A stretch of DNA of 64,000 nt, from contig NZ_SCRH01000038.1 in NCBI RefSeq assembly GCF_004298145.1, positions 62,001-126,000 of the forward strand, given 5' to 3'. The notes beneath the pieces were generated by a model. That model saw nothing but the letters and a program-made list of their open reading frames with translations. It was not told the origin of the DNA and did not search any database. Made by a program: the position numbers and the translations under genes. Source of the stretch: Mycobacterium sp. (GTDB lineage Bacteria > Actinomycetota > Actinomycetes > Mycobacteriales > Mycobacteriaceae). Below, piece after piece: positions 17,816-26,484 of this stretch (the stretch's first letter is position 1; each line of letters opens with the position of its first letter).

Positions 17816-18310
17816 ATGGCACAGATAACCTTGCATGGAAACCCGATCAACACCGCCGGCGAGCTTCCTTCCGTCGGATCCCCGGCCCCGGCCTTCAACC
17901 TGGTCGGCACGGATCTGGGCGCGGTCGGCAACGACCAGTTCAGCGGTAAGCCCGTCGTGCTGAACATCTTTCCGTCCATCGACACACCCGTGTGCGCCGC
18001 GAGCGTGCGAACCTTCAACGAGCGCGCAGCCGCAAGTGGCGCGTCGGTGCTGTGCGTGTCGAATGACCTGCCGTTCGCGCAGGCGCGGTTCTGCGGCGCC
18101 GAGGGCATCGAGAACGTCAAGACGGGGTCGGCGTTCCGGGACGGCTTCGGGCAGAGCTACGGCGTCAGCATCGTCGACGGCCCGATGGCCGGGCTGCTTG
18201 CGCGCGCCGTGGTGGTCATCGGCGCCGACGGCAACGTCGCGTACACGGAGTTGGTGCCCGAGATCGCGCAGGAGCCCGATTACGACGCGGCGCTGGCTGC
18301 GGTGGGCTGA
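17816..18310 (+). CDS. tpx: Thiol peroxidase
   Basis: A 164-residue atypical 2-Cys peroxiredoxin that reduces hydrogen and organic peroxides using thioredoxin. Cys60 lies in FPSIDTPVC (peroxidatic), Cys93 in LPFAQARFC (resolving), and Cys80 is also present, the pattern known for M. tuberculosis Tpx (Rv1932). Starts at ATG 17816. It is divergent from the GlxA regulator, the same arrangement as Rv1931c/Rv1932. With KatG in this window it adds to the peroxide-defence capacity. Confidence 0.96.
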   Translation: MAQITLHGNPINTAGELPSVGSPAPAFNLVGTDLGAVGNDQFSGKPVVLNIFPSIDTPVCAASVRTFNERAAASGASVLCVSNDLPFAQARFCGAEGIENVKTGSAFRDGFGQSYGVSIVDGPMAGLLARAVVVIGADGNVAYTELVPEIAQEPDYDAALAAVG

Positions 18311-18325
18311 CCCGGCGGGGACTGA

Positions 18326-19279
18326 CTACAACCGGCCCAGCCGGTCGGCAGTGGCGGCCAGCGCCTCGCGGCATCCTTTCCACATCTGCTCGATGATGTC
18401 GGCGGCCGGGGGCAGGTCGTCGATACGGCCGGCCACCTGACCGGTGTTGGCGACGCTGGCGTCCAGGTCGCCTTCGAAGTAGAGCCGCTGTACGCGTTGC
18501 AGTGCCGCGGCGCCCTCCCCGGCGGACGTCGCGGATTCCAGCCTCTCGGCGGCGGGCGTGCGAATGACGCGCATCATTCGTTTGCCGTCGAGGGGGAGCA
18601 GGACGGTGGCCGTCTCGTCGGCCTCGACGACCGCCTGCTTGAGGTTGCCGTGCACCGGGGAGTCCGCCGAGGCGAGTAGCCGCGTGCCCATCTGCACGGC
18701 TTCGGCGCCGAGAACGAAGGCGGCCGCCATGGACCGCGCGTCGCAGATCCCTCCGGCGGCCACGATCGGCACGTCGACATGGGCCGCCACCAAGGGCAGC
18801 AGCACCATCGTGGAGGCCCCGAACCGGTTCTTGAATCCGCCACCCTCGACGCCTTCGACCACAAGCCCGTCCACGCCGGCGTCGACGGCTTTCTTCGCCG
18901 CGGCCAGGGTGCCCACCACATGGAAGACCGTGATGCCCGCGTCGTGCAGCCGGCCGGTGAACAGCGCCGGGTCCCCGGCCGAGGTGGTCACGAACCGAAT
19001 GTCGTTGGCGACAAGCAAATCCAGCATCGCGGGATCGCGGTTGAAGAGCAGCGCGATGTTGGCGCCCACGGCACCGTCGGTCAGGTCGCGCACGCGCCGC
19101 AGGTCGGCTCGACCCTGATCCGAGGTGGTCTCGATGATTCCCAGGGCACCGGCGTTCGACACCGCCGCGGCCAGTTGGGCGCCGGCGATGTAGGTCATCG
19201 GCGCCTGAATGATCGGGATGTCGATGTGCGCGAGTGTGCAGACCCGGTTGGGGGCGGGGCTTCCGCTGCCGGCGGTCAT
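18326..19279 (-). CDS. Nitronate monooxygenase-like flavin oxidoreductase
   Basis: A 317-residue TIM-barrel FMN enzyme of the NMO/2-nitropropane dioxygenase family: PIIQAPMTYIAGAQLAAAVSNAGALGII at the start, FVTTSAGDP in the middle, and the phosphate-binding VAAGGICDARSMAAAFVLGAEAVQMGTRL. Its start overlaps the stop of the NYN protein as ATGA, suggesting translational coupling. Such enzymes oxidise nitronates or act as NADH:quinone reductases; the true substrate is not visible. Confidence 0.88.
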   Translation of the reverse strand: MTAGSGSPAPNRVCTLAHIDIPIIQAPMTYIAGAQLAAAVSNAGALGIIETTSDQGRADLRRVRDLTDGAVGANIALLFNRDPAMLDLLVANDIRFVTTSAGDPALFTGRLHDAGITVFHVVGTLAAAKKAVDAGVDGLVVEGVEGGGFKNRFGASTMVLLPLVAAHVDVPIVAAGGICDARSMAAAFVLGAEAVQMGTRLLASADSPVHGNLKQAVVEADETATVLLPLDGKRMMRVIRTPAAERLESATSAGEGAAALQRVQRLYFEGDLDASVANTGQVAGRIDDLPPAADIIEQMWKGCREALAATADRLGRL

Positions 19280-19656
19280 CGGCCCCGCGGATCGACCAGG
19301 TCGCGAAAGCTCTCCGACCGATGCACCGAGGCACCCAGACTGCGGACTCGTTCGGTCAGCGTTCGGTCGGATGTCACCACGGCAATGTCGTGCGGGTGGG
19401 CGTCGGCCTGAACCAGCCGGACGATCTCGTCGTCGGCCGAATTCGCGGCGGCCCTGGGCGCATGGGCTATGTCGATCACCGACGACGTGAGGGCGGTCGA
19501 CGGCGGTCGCTCAAACACCACGGTCACCGTCTCTCCTCGATCCGACGCCCATCTGTCCAGCCTCTCTACCAAAGTGACCATGGCACCGTTGCGATCCTTC
19601 CACCAACCGTCAGGCCGGCTCCCGATCACGTTCATGCCGTCGACAATCCAGCGCAC
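19276..19656 (-). CDS. NYN/YacP-like PIN-fold nuclease
   Basis: A 126-residue protein opening with RWIVDGMNVIGSRPDGWW, the YacP/NYN-domain signature with an early catalytic aspartate. It continues with VTVVFERPP, SADDEIVRLVQAD and IAVVTSDRTLTERVRSLGA, giving four acidic positions for a PIN-like RNase. The GTG at 19656 is taken as start because the domain begins there; another GTG lies 9 bp upstream. Overlaps the NMO gene by 4 bp. RNA processing is likely from the family; the target is unknown. Confidence 0.78.
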   Translation of the reverse strand: MRWIVDGMNVIGSRPDGWWKDRNGAMVTLVERLDRWASDRGETVTVVFERPPSTALTSSVIDIAHAPRAAANSADDEIVRLVQADAHPHDIAVVTSDRTLTERVRSLGASVHRSESFRDLVDPRGR

Positions 19657-19783
19657 AACCCACACCGTAAAGCGACGCGGCGTGACACGCGATTTTCGTT
19701 CGTCGGGCCTCGACGGATTGATACGGTCACCGATGTCAGTTTCCGCTACGGATGCCGACGCACCCAATGACGGGAGTGGGCCG

Positions 19784-20968
19784 ATGACGTCGATCGCCGA
19801 CACGGATGACCGGGTCGTTTCGCTGGCGCGCGGTATGCGCGAACTCGTGGCTGCCCAGGCCGCCGAATCCGAACAATTACGCACGTTGACTCCGGCGATC
19901 GTCGACGAGATGTGGGCCAGCGGACTGATGTCCGCGTTCAACCCGGCCGCGGCCGGAGGGGTCGAGCCGTCGTTCACCGAGATGATCGAGACCTGGATCG
20001 AAATGGCTTGGCAAGACGGCTCATTCGGCTGGGTGGGCATCGCCAATCTGCCATCGTCCTTCGCCGCGGCGGCGTACCTGCCGGACGAGGGCTTCGCCGA
20101 GGTGTTCACCGCCCACGACAACCGGGTCACCATGGGCGGGCAGTTCTTTCCCAACGGACAGGGAGCCGCCGTCGACGGCGGTTACGTCGTCACCGGAGCG
20201 TGGAACTTCGGTTCGGGCATCGGCCACTCGCAATACGTTGCGGCGGGGTTCCTGCCGATGGACAACGGCGAGATGCGCTGGATCAGTGAAGGTTTCCCCG
20301 AGATGCGGGTCGCCGTCATTCCCCGGCAGGAGATCAGCTTCAACGACGGCTGGTATGTCCAGGGGCTCAAGGGAACCGGTTCCTACGACTACAGCGCCAC
20401 CGATGTGTTCGTCCCCGCACACCGCACGTTCGAACTGTTCGTGCGTCAGCCCTATCGCGGGACGTCGCCGGCCACCCGGATGGGGCTGATGCCCGTCACC
20501 GCGGCCGGGCACGCGTCGTGGGCGCTCGGTGTCGCCAAGAGCATGCTCGACGACGTGCAAGAGCTGGCCGCGACGAAATTCCGGATGAGTGACATGGCGT
20601 CGCTGGCCAGCCGCCCGACCTTCCAGAAGGGGCTGGCGCATCACCGCGCGGCCTGGCGCGCGGCCCGTCTGCTGGTGCTCGACGCGTTCACCACCGCCGA
20701 GGCGGCGGTGGCGGCAGGGGAGGAGCTGACACCGACCCTGCGGGCCGACATGCGGGTGGCCGCCGTCTACGCCACCGACACCGCCCGAAGCTGCGCCGAG
20801 TGGGCCCACCTCGCCGCCGGGACCAGCTCGATCCGGGAGGGCAGCCGGCTGGAGCGCGCCTTCCGTGACATCTACACCGGCACCCAGCACGCCTTCATCA
20901 GTGAGAAGGTGGCCATCGACGTCGCCCAGATATGGCTGGGCATCATCGAAGACCAGCCCGGTCTGTGA
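19784..20968 (+). CDS. Acyl-CoA dehydrogenase-like flavin monooxygenase family protein
   Basis: A 394-residue member of the acyl-CoA dehydrogenase superfamily, closest in pattern to the type-2 group (HsaA/HpaB/DszC-like): WIEMAWQDGSFGWVGIANLPSS, GGYVVTGAWNFGSGIGHSQYVAAG, LKGTGSYDYSATDVFVP and a C-terminal helical bundle with GTSSIREGSRLERAFRDIYTGTQHAFIS. The substrate may be an aromatic or steroid ring or an acyl-CoA. The ATG at 19784 has GGGAG upstream; another ATG at 19733 has no ribosome site but could be leaderless. Divergent from the NYN-NMO pair. Confidence 0.87.
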   Translation: MTSIADTDDRVVSLARGMRELVAAQAAESEQLRTLTPAIVDEMWASGLMSAFNPAAAGGVEPSFTEMIETWIEMAWQDGSFGWVGIANLPSSFAAAAYLPDEGFAEVFTAHDNRVTMGGQFFPNGQGAAVDGGYVVTGAWNFGSGIGHSQYVAAGFLPMDNGEMRWISEGFPEMRVAVIPRQEISFNDGWYVQGLKGTGSYDYSATDVFVPAHRTFELFVRQPYRGTSPATRMGLMPVTAAGHASWALGVAKSMLDDVQELAATKFRMSDMASLASRPTFQKGLAHHRAAWRAARLLVLDAFTTAEAAVAAGEELTPTLRADMRVAAVYATDTARSCAEWAHLAAGTSSIREGSRLERAFRDIYTGTQHAFISEKVAIDVAQIWLGIIEDQPGL

Positions 20969-21062
20969 GGCGCCGAGGCGGGCGGTGTCCCGCGGCATCC
21001 CGGGCCGGCGGACGTTCACGGATCAACTGACGGCCAATCAGGTCCTCGCTACCATTGCGCCC

Positions 21063-21962
21063 ATGCGCGGCTCGAAAATCCTGATCACCGGTCCGACCGG
21101 TCAAATCGCCACCCCCATCGCCCGGGCGCTTGCGGCCGATAACGAAGTCTGGGGAATCGCCCGCTTCACCGTTCCCGCGGCGCGAGAAGGCCTCGAGGCG
21201 GCCGGAATTCGATGCGAGACGGTGAATCTGGCGTCCGGCGACTTCGGCGGCCTGCCAAAGGATTTCGATTACGTCCTCAACCTGGCGGTGGCCAAGAGCG
21301 GGAGCTGGGACAAGGACCTGGCCGCCAACGCGGAGTCGGTCGGCCTGCTCATGGCCCACTGCCGCGACGCGAAGGCCTTCCTGCATTGTTCGTCGGCCGC
21401 CGTCTACGACCCGCCCGGCGACGACCCCCGCAGCGAGCGGTCCGCCCTGGGCGACAACCACAAGCCGCTGTTCCCCACCTATTCCATCTCCAAAATCGCC
21501 GGGGAAGTGGTCGCCCGTTCGGTGGCGCGCGTGCTCGGACTGCCCACCACGATCGCTCGGCTCAACGTCCCCTACGGCAACAACGGCGGGTGGCCGTTCT
21601 ACCACATGGAGATGATGCTGGCCGGCATCCCGATCCCCGTCCCGCCCGGTGAACCCGCCCGCTACAACCCGATTCACGAGGACGACATCATCGCCACCAT
21701 CCCCAAGCTGCTGGAGGTCGCGTCGGTCCCGGCGACCACGGTCAACTGGTGCGGTGACCAGACCGTCAGCCTGCAGGAGTGGTGTGACTACCTCGGCTCA
21801 CTCGTCGGCAAAGAGCCGATCTTCGAGGCGAGCGAACAAGCGCTGCGCGGCAACCCGACCACCATTGACCGGATGCACGAGCTCATCGGCGGCACCACGG
21901 TGGACTGGCGGGAGGGCATTCGCCGCATGGCGGCCAAGTTCCACCCGGAACTCGTGGCGTGA
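21063..21962 (+). CDS. NAD(P)-dependent epimerase/dehydratase (extended SDR)
   Basis: A 299-residue extended SDR. It has the motif ILITGPTGQIATPIARAL (GxxGxxG), the serine in FLHCSSAAVYDP, and a YSISK variant of YxxxK (PTYSISKIAGE). The C-terminal half includes PYGNNGGWPFYHMEMMLAG and NPIHEDDI. It probably reduces or epimerises a sugar, steroid or lipid intermediate. It follows the acyl-CoA-dehydrogenase-like gene by 94 bp on the same strand. Confidence 0.86.
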   Translation: MRGSKILITGPTGQIATPIARALAADNEVWGIARFTVPAAREGLEAAGIRCETVNLASGDFGGLPKDFDYVLNLAVAKSGSWDKDLAANAESVGLLMAHCRDAKAFLHCSSAAVYDPPGDDPRSERSALGDNHKPLFPTYSISKIAGEVVARSVARVLGLPTTIARLNVPYGNNGGWPFYHMEMMLAGIPIPVPPGEPARYNPIHEDDIIATIPKLLEVASVPATTVNWCGDQTVSLQEWCDYLGSLVGKEPIFEASEQALRGNPTTIDRMHELIGGTTVDWREGIRRMAAKFHPELVA

Positions 21963-22080
21963 GTGCGCCCAGAACTCGTGGCGTAAGCGTGCCCAGCGTC
22001 GACAGTTGTGCCCATTTCTTGCAGTAGTCCCCAACAACTCGACGTTCGGCGGCGGATTACCGGATGCTTGACCAGGCCGT

Positions 22081-22116
22081 GCGCTCAATGCTAAGCAGGT
22101 GCTCAGCACTGAGCGC
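22081..22116. promoter_or_regulatory. Nested inverted repeats upstream of the aldehyde dehydrogenase
   Basis: GCGCTCA (22081-22087) pairs with TGAGCGC (22110-22116); inside lies GCTCA-gcac-TGAGC (22101-22114) and TAAGCA-gg-TGCTCA (22092-22105). The cluster resembles a TetR-family operator array 45 bp upstream of the ATG. No regulator gene is adjacent. Confidence 0.45.
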
Positions 22117-22160
22117 ATTCGGCGCCGGCGCGCCACGACTGGCAAGACGAAGGGGATCAG

Positions 22161-23615
22161 ATGACGGTGCAGGCGGTACTGGACGACATTCGCAAGCGCC
22201 CAGGAGCGGGTGATGTCATCGCGGTCATCGATCCCGCGACCGAGGAGACGATCACCGAATTCACCGACTGCGGGCAAGAGGCCGTCGACGACGCCGCCGC
22301 GCGGGCGAAGGCGTCGTTCGAGTCGGGTGTCTGGTCGGAGCTTCCGGGACGCGAGCGGGCCAAGATCTTGTGGCGAATCGGGGACTTGATCGACGAACAC
22401 GCCGAGGAATTCGCCCAACTCGACTCCCTGAACACCGGCATGCCGTTGATGCAGGCCCAGTTGCAGATGTCCACCTGTTCGGAGTTCTTCCGCTATTACG
22501 CCGGTTGGTGTTCGAAGATCAACGGCGTCGCCTACGACGTGAAGACCGACGGTATCGCGACCGACAACTACGTCAACATGCACGCCTACACGCTCAAAGA
22601 GCCGTACAGCGTGGTGGGCCTGATCTTCCCGTGGAACGGCCCGATCTTCAACGCCAGCGCGAAGCTTGCGCCGGCTCTGGCCGCGGGCGGCAGCCTGCTC
22701 GTCAAGCCCGCCGAGGAGACACCGCTGTCGGCGCTGCTGCTGGACAGGCTCATCCACGAGGCCGGCGTGCCCGAGGGGGTCGTCAACCTGCTCACCGGTT
22801 ACGGCCACACCGCGGGCGCCGCGATCACCGCGCACCCGGATGTGCAGAAGGTCGCCTTCACCGGCTCGACCGAGGTCGGCAAGGAGATCGTGCGCGCCTC
22901 GGCCGACAACCTGAAGAAGGTCACGCTCGAACTCGGCGGGAAGTCGCCGGTGCTGATCTTCGACGACGCCGACCTGGACAAGGCCATCATGATGGCGTCG
23001 CTGGGCATCTTCGTGCACTCCGGCCAGGGCTGCGTGTGTGGTTCGCGGATCTTCGTGCAGCGCGGCGTGTTCGACCGCGTCGTGGAAGGCATTGCGATGA
23101 TGGCGAATTCGTTCAAGCTGGGCGCCCCCAGCGAGGAGGGCTGCATCAGTGGCCCGCTGATCAGCCAGAAGCAGCTGACCCGGGTCATGGGCTTCATCGA
23201 CGAGGGCAAAAGCGACGGCGTGGAAGTGGTCACCGGCGGCCACCGCCTGGACCGCAAGGGCTACTTCGTCCACCCGACGGTGCTCACCAATGTCGACACG
23301 AGCATGCGGCTGTACCGGGAGGAGATCTTCGGGCCGGTCGTCAGCATCCTGCCGTTCGACGATGAGGACGAAGCCGTGGCCCTGGCCAACGACACCACCT
23401 ACGGCCTGGCGGCCACCGCGTGGACGGAGAACCTCGGTCGGGCGCACCGGATCATGAGGCGGTTGCAGGCCGGCAGTGTTCAGGTCAACTGCCAGCTGGT
23501 CTTCGACCACGATGTGCCGTTCGGCGGCTACAAGCAGTCCGGCTGGGGTCACGAGTTCGGTAAAGAGGGCCTGGAGATCTACCTGAAGACGAAGTCGGTC
23601 TGGGCTCAGCTCTAA
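22161..23615 (+). CDS. Aldehyde dehydrogenase family protein
   Basis: A 484-residue NAD(P)-dependent aldehyde dehydrogenase. It has the cofactor loop VAFTGSTEVGKEIV, the glutamate motif LELGGKSPVLIF, the nucleophile segment HSGQGCVCGSR and the late EEIFGPVVSILPFDDEDEA. Oxidises aldehydes to acids; substrate class not evident. Preceded by an operator-like array and followed by a strong intrinsic terminator, so it is a single-gene unit. Confidence 0.94.
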   Translation: MTVQAVLDDIRKRPGAGDVIAVIDPATEETITEFTDCGQEAVDDAAARAKASFESGVWSELPGRERAKILWRIGDLIDEHAEEFAQLDSLNTGMPLMQAQLQMSTCSEFFRYYAGWCSKINGVAYDVKTDGIATDNYVNMHAYTLKEPYSVVGLIFPWNGPIFNASAKLAPALAAGGSLLVKPAEETPLSALLLDRLIHEAGVPEGVVNLLTGYGHTAGAAITAHPDVQKVAFTGSTEVGKEIVRASADNLKKVTLELGGKSPVLIFDDADLDKAIMMASLGIFVHSGQGCVCGSRIFVQRGVFDRVVEGIAMMANSFKLGAPSEEGCISGPLISQKQLTRVMGFIDEGKSDGVEVVTGGHRLDRKGYFVHPTVLTNVDTSMRLYREEIFGPVVSILPFDDEDEAVALANDTTYGLAATAWTENLGRAHRIMRRLQAGSVQVNCQLVFDHDVPFGGYKQSGWGHEFGKEGLEIYLKTKSVWAQL

Positions 23616-23633
23616 ATCCGTCGTGTCACAACG

Positions 23634-23668
23634 AAAAGTCCCGGACCGCAAGCAGGTCCGGGACTTTT
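23634..23668 (+). terminator. Intrinsic terminator after the aldehyde dehydrogenase gene
   Basis: AAAAGTCCCGGACC (23634-23647) and GGTCCGGGACTTTT (23655-23668) form a perfect 14-bp stem with a 7-nt loop, ending in TTTT. This is the clearest canonical terminator in the window; the A tract lets it act in both directions. Confidence 0.85.
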
Positions 23669-23881
23669 CCGACGCCCGCCGCGAATCGGCTACCGATCCC
23701 AAGCGTCGCGTGCGACGACGGCAGCATTACCCCTGCCTCGGTCCGGATGGCAAGGGTCGGGTGGCACCGTGATCGGGGAGTGAGCTCACTTGCGGCACCG
23801 GGGCGCGGGTGGGTCAATGCAGATGGACGCCCACGATCGCCGGGGGATCGCGTCCGCCGCTTGACTCGAGGGAGGTTCCCC

Positions 23882-24529
23882 ATGATGAATCCGATCAAGC
23901 TCGCCGAGCAGGTCGCCGAATCGGTCCTGGCGGTGGGCGGCATCCGGCTGGGCACCGAGGAGCCCCAGTACACACACCGCCGACTTACCGACACCGTCGA
24001 GATCCGCCGCTACGGTCCGCGGATCGCCGCCGAGACGGTTGTCGACGCCGCCGAGGACAACGCCCGCAACGAAGGGTTCCGGCGATTGGCGGGATACATC
24101 TTCGGCGGTAACCGGCGCGATCAATCGATCTCGATGACGGCACCGGTCAGCCAGCAGTCGAGCCGAGGCGGCGAGCGGATCGCGATGACCGCACCCGTCG
24201 CTCAATCCGCCGGCGTCGAGCGTGGCTGGACGATCCGGTTTTTCATGCCCGCCAAGTGGACGATGGAGACCCTTCCCGCGCCCAACGATGATCGGGTCCG
24301 TCTCGTCACAGTGCCGCCCGCGACCGTGGCGGTGCTGCGATTCAGCGGTGACCGCAGCGCCAATGCGGTTAGCGCCCGCACCGGCGAGCTGTTGACGATA
24401 TTGCGGGACAAGGGGATTCAACCGACCGGCGATTCCGAGGCCTGGTTCTACGACCCACCGTGGACGGTTCCGATGCGGCGTCGCAACGAGATCAGCGTCG
24501 CCGTCGATCCGGCCTCCGTGCCCGACTAG
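23882..24529 (+). CDS. SOUL-family haem-binding protein
   Basis: A 215-residue SOUL/HBP domain protein. Characteristic segments: YTHRRLTDTVEIRRYGPRIAAETVV, RRLAGYIFGGNRRDQSISMTAPV (the family SMTAPV motif appears twice with IAMTAPV) and AWFYDPPWTVPMRRRNEI near the C-terminus. SOUL proteins bind haem or tetrapyrroles; the binding residue is not certain from sequence. GGGAGG precedes the ATG at 23882; a second ATG follows directly. Confidence 0.9.
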   Translation: MMNPIKLAEQVAESVLAVGGIRLGTEEPQYTHRRLTDTVEIRRYGPRIAAETVVDAAEDNARNEGFRRLAGYIFGGNRRDQSISMTAPVSQQSSRGGERIAMTAPVAQSAGVERGWTIRFFMPAKWTMETLPAPNDDRVRLVTVPPATVAVLRFSGDRSANAVSARTGELLTILRDKGIQPTGDSEAWFYDPPWTVPMRRRNEISVAVDPASVPD

Positions 24530-24558
24530 CCGGACCGGCACGGTTACGGTTTGGCGTG

Positions 24559-25395
24559 ATGAATCCTCGAGACAAACCGCACGTGGATGCCGGGCTGCTG
24601 ACCGGCGTCTCGGAAACGGCGCTTCTCACCCTGTACGGACGGGCACACCAGGCCGGGCAGCCGGACCCGATCATCGACGACCCGGCGGCCGTCAGCCTCG
24701 TCGAGTCCATCGACTTCGACTTCGAAAAATTCGGCCGCAAGGGCCAGGAGATGGCGCTGCGCTCGCTGGCTGTCGACCAGTGCGCGATCGACTACCTGAC
24801 CACGCACCCCCGGGCGACCGTCGTCGCGCTTGCCGAAGGCTTCCAAACTTCCTTCTGGCGCCTGGACCGTGCACTGCCCGACCCGCAATTCACGTGGGTC
24901 TCGGTGGACTTGCCGCCGGTCGTCGAATTTCGACAGCGCCTGCTGCCGTATTCGGCGCGTATCACCCACCTCGCGCAATCCGCGCTCGACTACGGCTGGA
25001 TCGACAAGGTCGACGCCGACCACGGCGTGTTCATCACCGCCGAGGGCCTGTTGATGTACCTGCAGCCCGGCGAGGCGCTAGGACTGATCGCCCAGTGCGC
25101 CAAGAGCTTCCCCGGCGGCCAGATGTTCTTCGACCTACCGCCGACGATCGTCAAGCGCATCGCGCGGAACGGGCTGCGTTCGTCCAAGCGCTACCGGGTG
25201 CCGCCGATGCCGTTCAGCCTCTCGGGGCGTCAACTGGCGAAATGGGCGCAGACCACGCCCGGCATCCGCGCCGTACACGATGTGCCGATGCCCAAGGGGC
25301 GGGGCGTGTTCTTCGGAACCCTGTACCCCGCGTTGTGGCGGTTCCCGCCGATGAAGCCCTACCGCGGGATCTACGCCCTCCTCGAATTCGGTTGA
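24559..25395 (+). CDS. LCMT-like class I SAM-dependent methyltransferase
   Basis: A 278-residue methyltransferase of the leucine carboxyl methyltransferase-like group. It has VVALAEGFQTSFWRLD (glycine-poor SAM loop), VSVDLPPVVEFRQRLLP with the acidic ribose contact, and ITAEGLLMYLQPGEA. These match the group that includes Rv0726c-like proteins and PPM1-type enzymes. The SAM loop lacks the usual GxGxG, which is unusual. The SOUL gene lies 29 bp upstream on the same strand, so co-transcription is possible. Methyl acceptor unknown. Confidence 0.82.
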   Translation: MNPRDKPHVDAGLLTGVSETALLTLYGRAHQAGQPDPIIDDPAAVSLVESIDFDFEKFGRKGQEMALRSLAVDQCAIDYLTTHPRATVVALAEGFQTSFWRLDRALPDPQFTWVSVDLPPVVEFRQRLLPYSARITHLAQSALDYGWIDKVDADHGVFITAEGLLMYLQPGEALGLIAQCAKSFPGGQMFFDLPPTIVKRIARNGLRSSKRYRVPPMPFSLSGRQLAKWAQTTPGIRAVHDVPMPKGRGVFFGTLYPALWRFPPMKPYRGIYALLEFG

Positions 25396-25398
25396 GCC

Positions 25399-26409
25399 TC
25401 AGCCGACCTTGACCACCAGCTTGCCGACGTTCTTGCCGTCGAACAGCATGTTGATCGCCGTCGGCAACTGCTCGAACCCCTCGACGATGGTCTCGAGGGG
25501 CGTGAGCTTTCCGGCCTCGATCAGGCCGGCGATCTCGCCGATCGCCTCCGGTGCGCGCCCGAAGTGATCCAGCACGATGAAGCCCTGCACGGTGGCGCGC
25601 TGAATGAGCAGGTTGCCGAATGCGCGCGGACCCGGCGGGGGGTCTTCGGCGTTGTAGCCGGAGATCAGGCCGCAGAGCGCGACGCGGGCGCCGATGTTGA
25701 GGCGCGCGAAGACCGCGTCCATCAGATCGCCGCCGACGTTCTCGAAGTCGACGTCGATACCGTCGGGCGTGGCCGTCGCCAGTTGGGCGGCCCAGTCGTT
25801 CGCACGATGGTCGACGGCCGCGTCGAAGCCGAGCTGATCGGTCAGTAGCGCGCATTTCTGGGGCCCGCCGGCGATGCCGACGACACGAGCGCCGGCGGCC
25901 TTGGCGAGCTGGCCCGCTATCGAGCCGACCGCGCCGGCCGCCGCGGAGACGACGACCGTCTCACCGGGCCGCGGCTTGCCGATGTCACGGATCCCGATCC
26001 ACGCGGTGAGCCCGGTCATGCCCAGTGCGCCCAGATAGGCGCTCGGCGAGATGCCTTGCGCGACGTCGACCGGGTTCACCATCGCCGTGTCGTCGAGGAG
26101 CGCGTACTCCTGCCAGCCGAGCAGGCCTTGCACCTGCTGGCCGACCGCGAATCTGGCGCTCTTGGACGCGACCACCTCACCGAGCCCGGCGGCGCGCATC
26201 ACCTCGCCGATCCCGACCGGGGGCAGGTACGTCGGGGTGTCGTTGATCCACATGCGGTTCGTGGGGTCGAGCGAAATCCAGTCGACGCGCACGAGCGCCT
26301 GGCCATCACCGAGCTCGGGGATCGCCTCCTCGCTCAGTTCGAAAGTGTTCGGGCCGATGCGTCCGGTGGGTCGTTCGCGAAGCAGGAAGCGATGGTTTCG
26401 TCCGGTCAT
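25399..26409 (-). CDS. NADP-dependent medium-chain oxidoreductase (zinc-free, CurA/PTGR-like)
   Basis: A 336-residue MDR-superfamily reductase. It has the family opening LRERPTGRIGPNTFELSEEA, WISLDPTNRMWI, the nucleotide loop VVVSAAAGAVGSIAGQLAKAAGARVVGIAGG and DVDFENVGG. No zinc-binding cysteines are visible, as in leukotriene B4 dehydrogenase/CurA-type enoyl reductases. Likely reduces enones or 2-alkenals with NADPH. Convergent with the LCMT-like methyltransferase (3 bp apart) and divergent from the secreted protein at 26485. Confidence 0.9.
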   Translation of the reverse strand: MTGRNHRFLLRERPTGRIGPNTFELSEEAIPELGDGQALVRVDWISLDPTNRMWINDTPTYLPPVGIGEVMRAAGLGEVVASKSARFAVGQQVQGLLGWQEYALLDDTAMVNPVDVAQGISPSAYLGALGMTGLTAWIGIRDIGKPRPGETVVVSAAAGAVGSIAGQLAKAAGARVVGIAGGPQKCALLTDQLGFDAAVDHRANDWAAQLATATPDGIDVDFENVGGDLMDAVFARLNIGARVALCGLISGYNAEDPPPGPRAFGNLLIQRATVQGFIVLDHFGRAPEAIGEIAGLIEAGKLTPLETIVEGFEQLPTAINMLFDGKNVGKLVVKVG

Positions 26410-26484
26410 TAGCGCACCGTACCCTCAGCGCACACGGGCGTTCTACGCTGCACAAAGGGGGCCGCTCTACCGGAGGTGCGCTCG

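Noticed and set aside
21798..23702. A 634-codon open frame opposite the aldehyde dehydrogenase and epimerase
   Set aside because: It spans two genuine genes on the plus strand and the terminator at 23634-23668; it is a codon-bias artefact.
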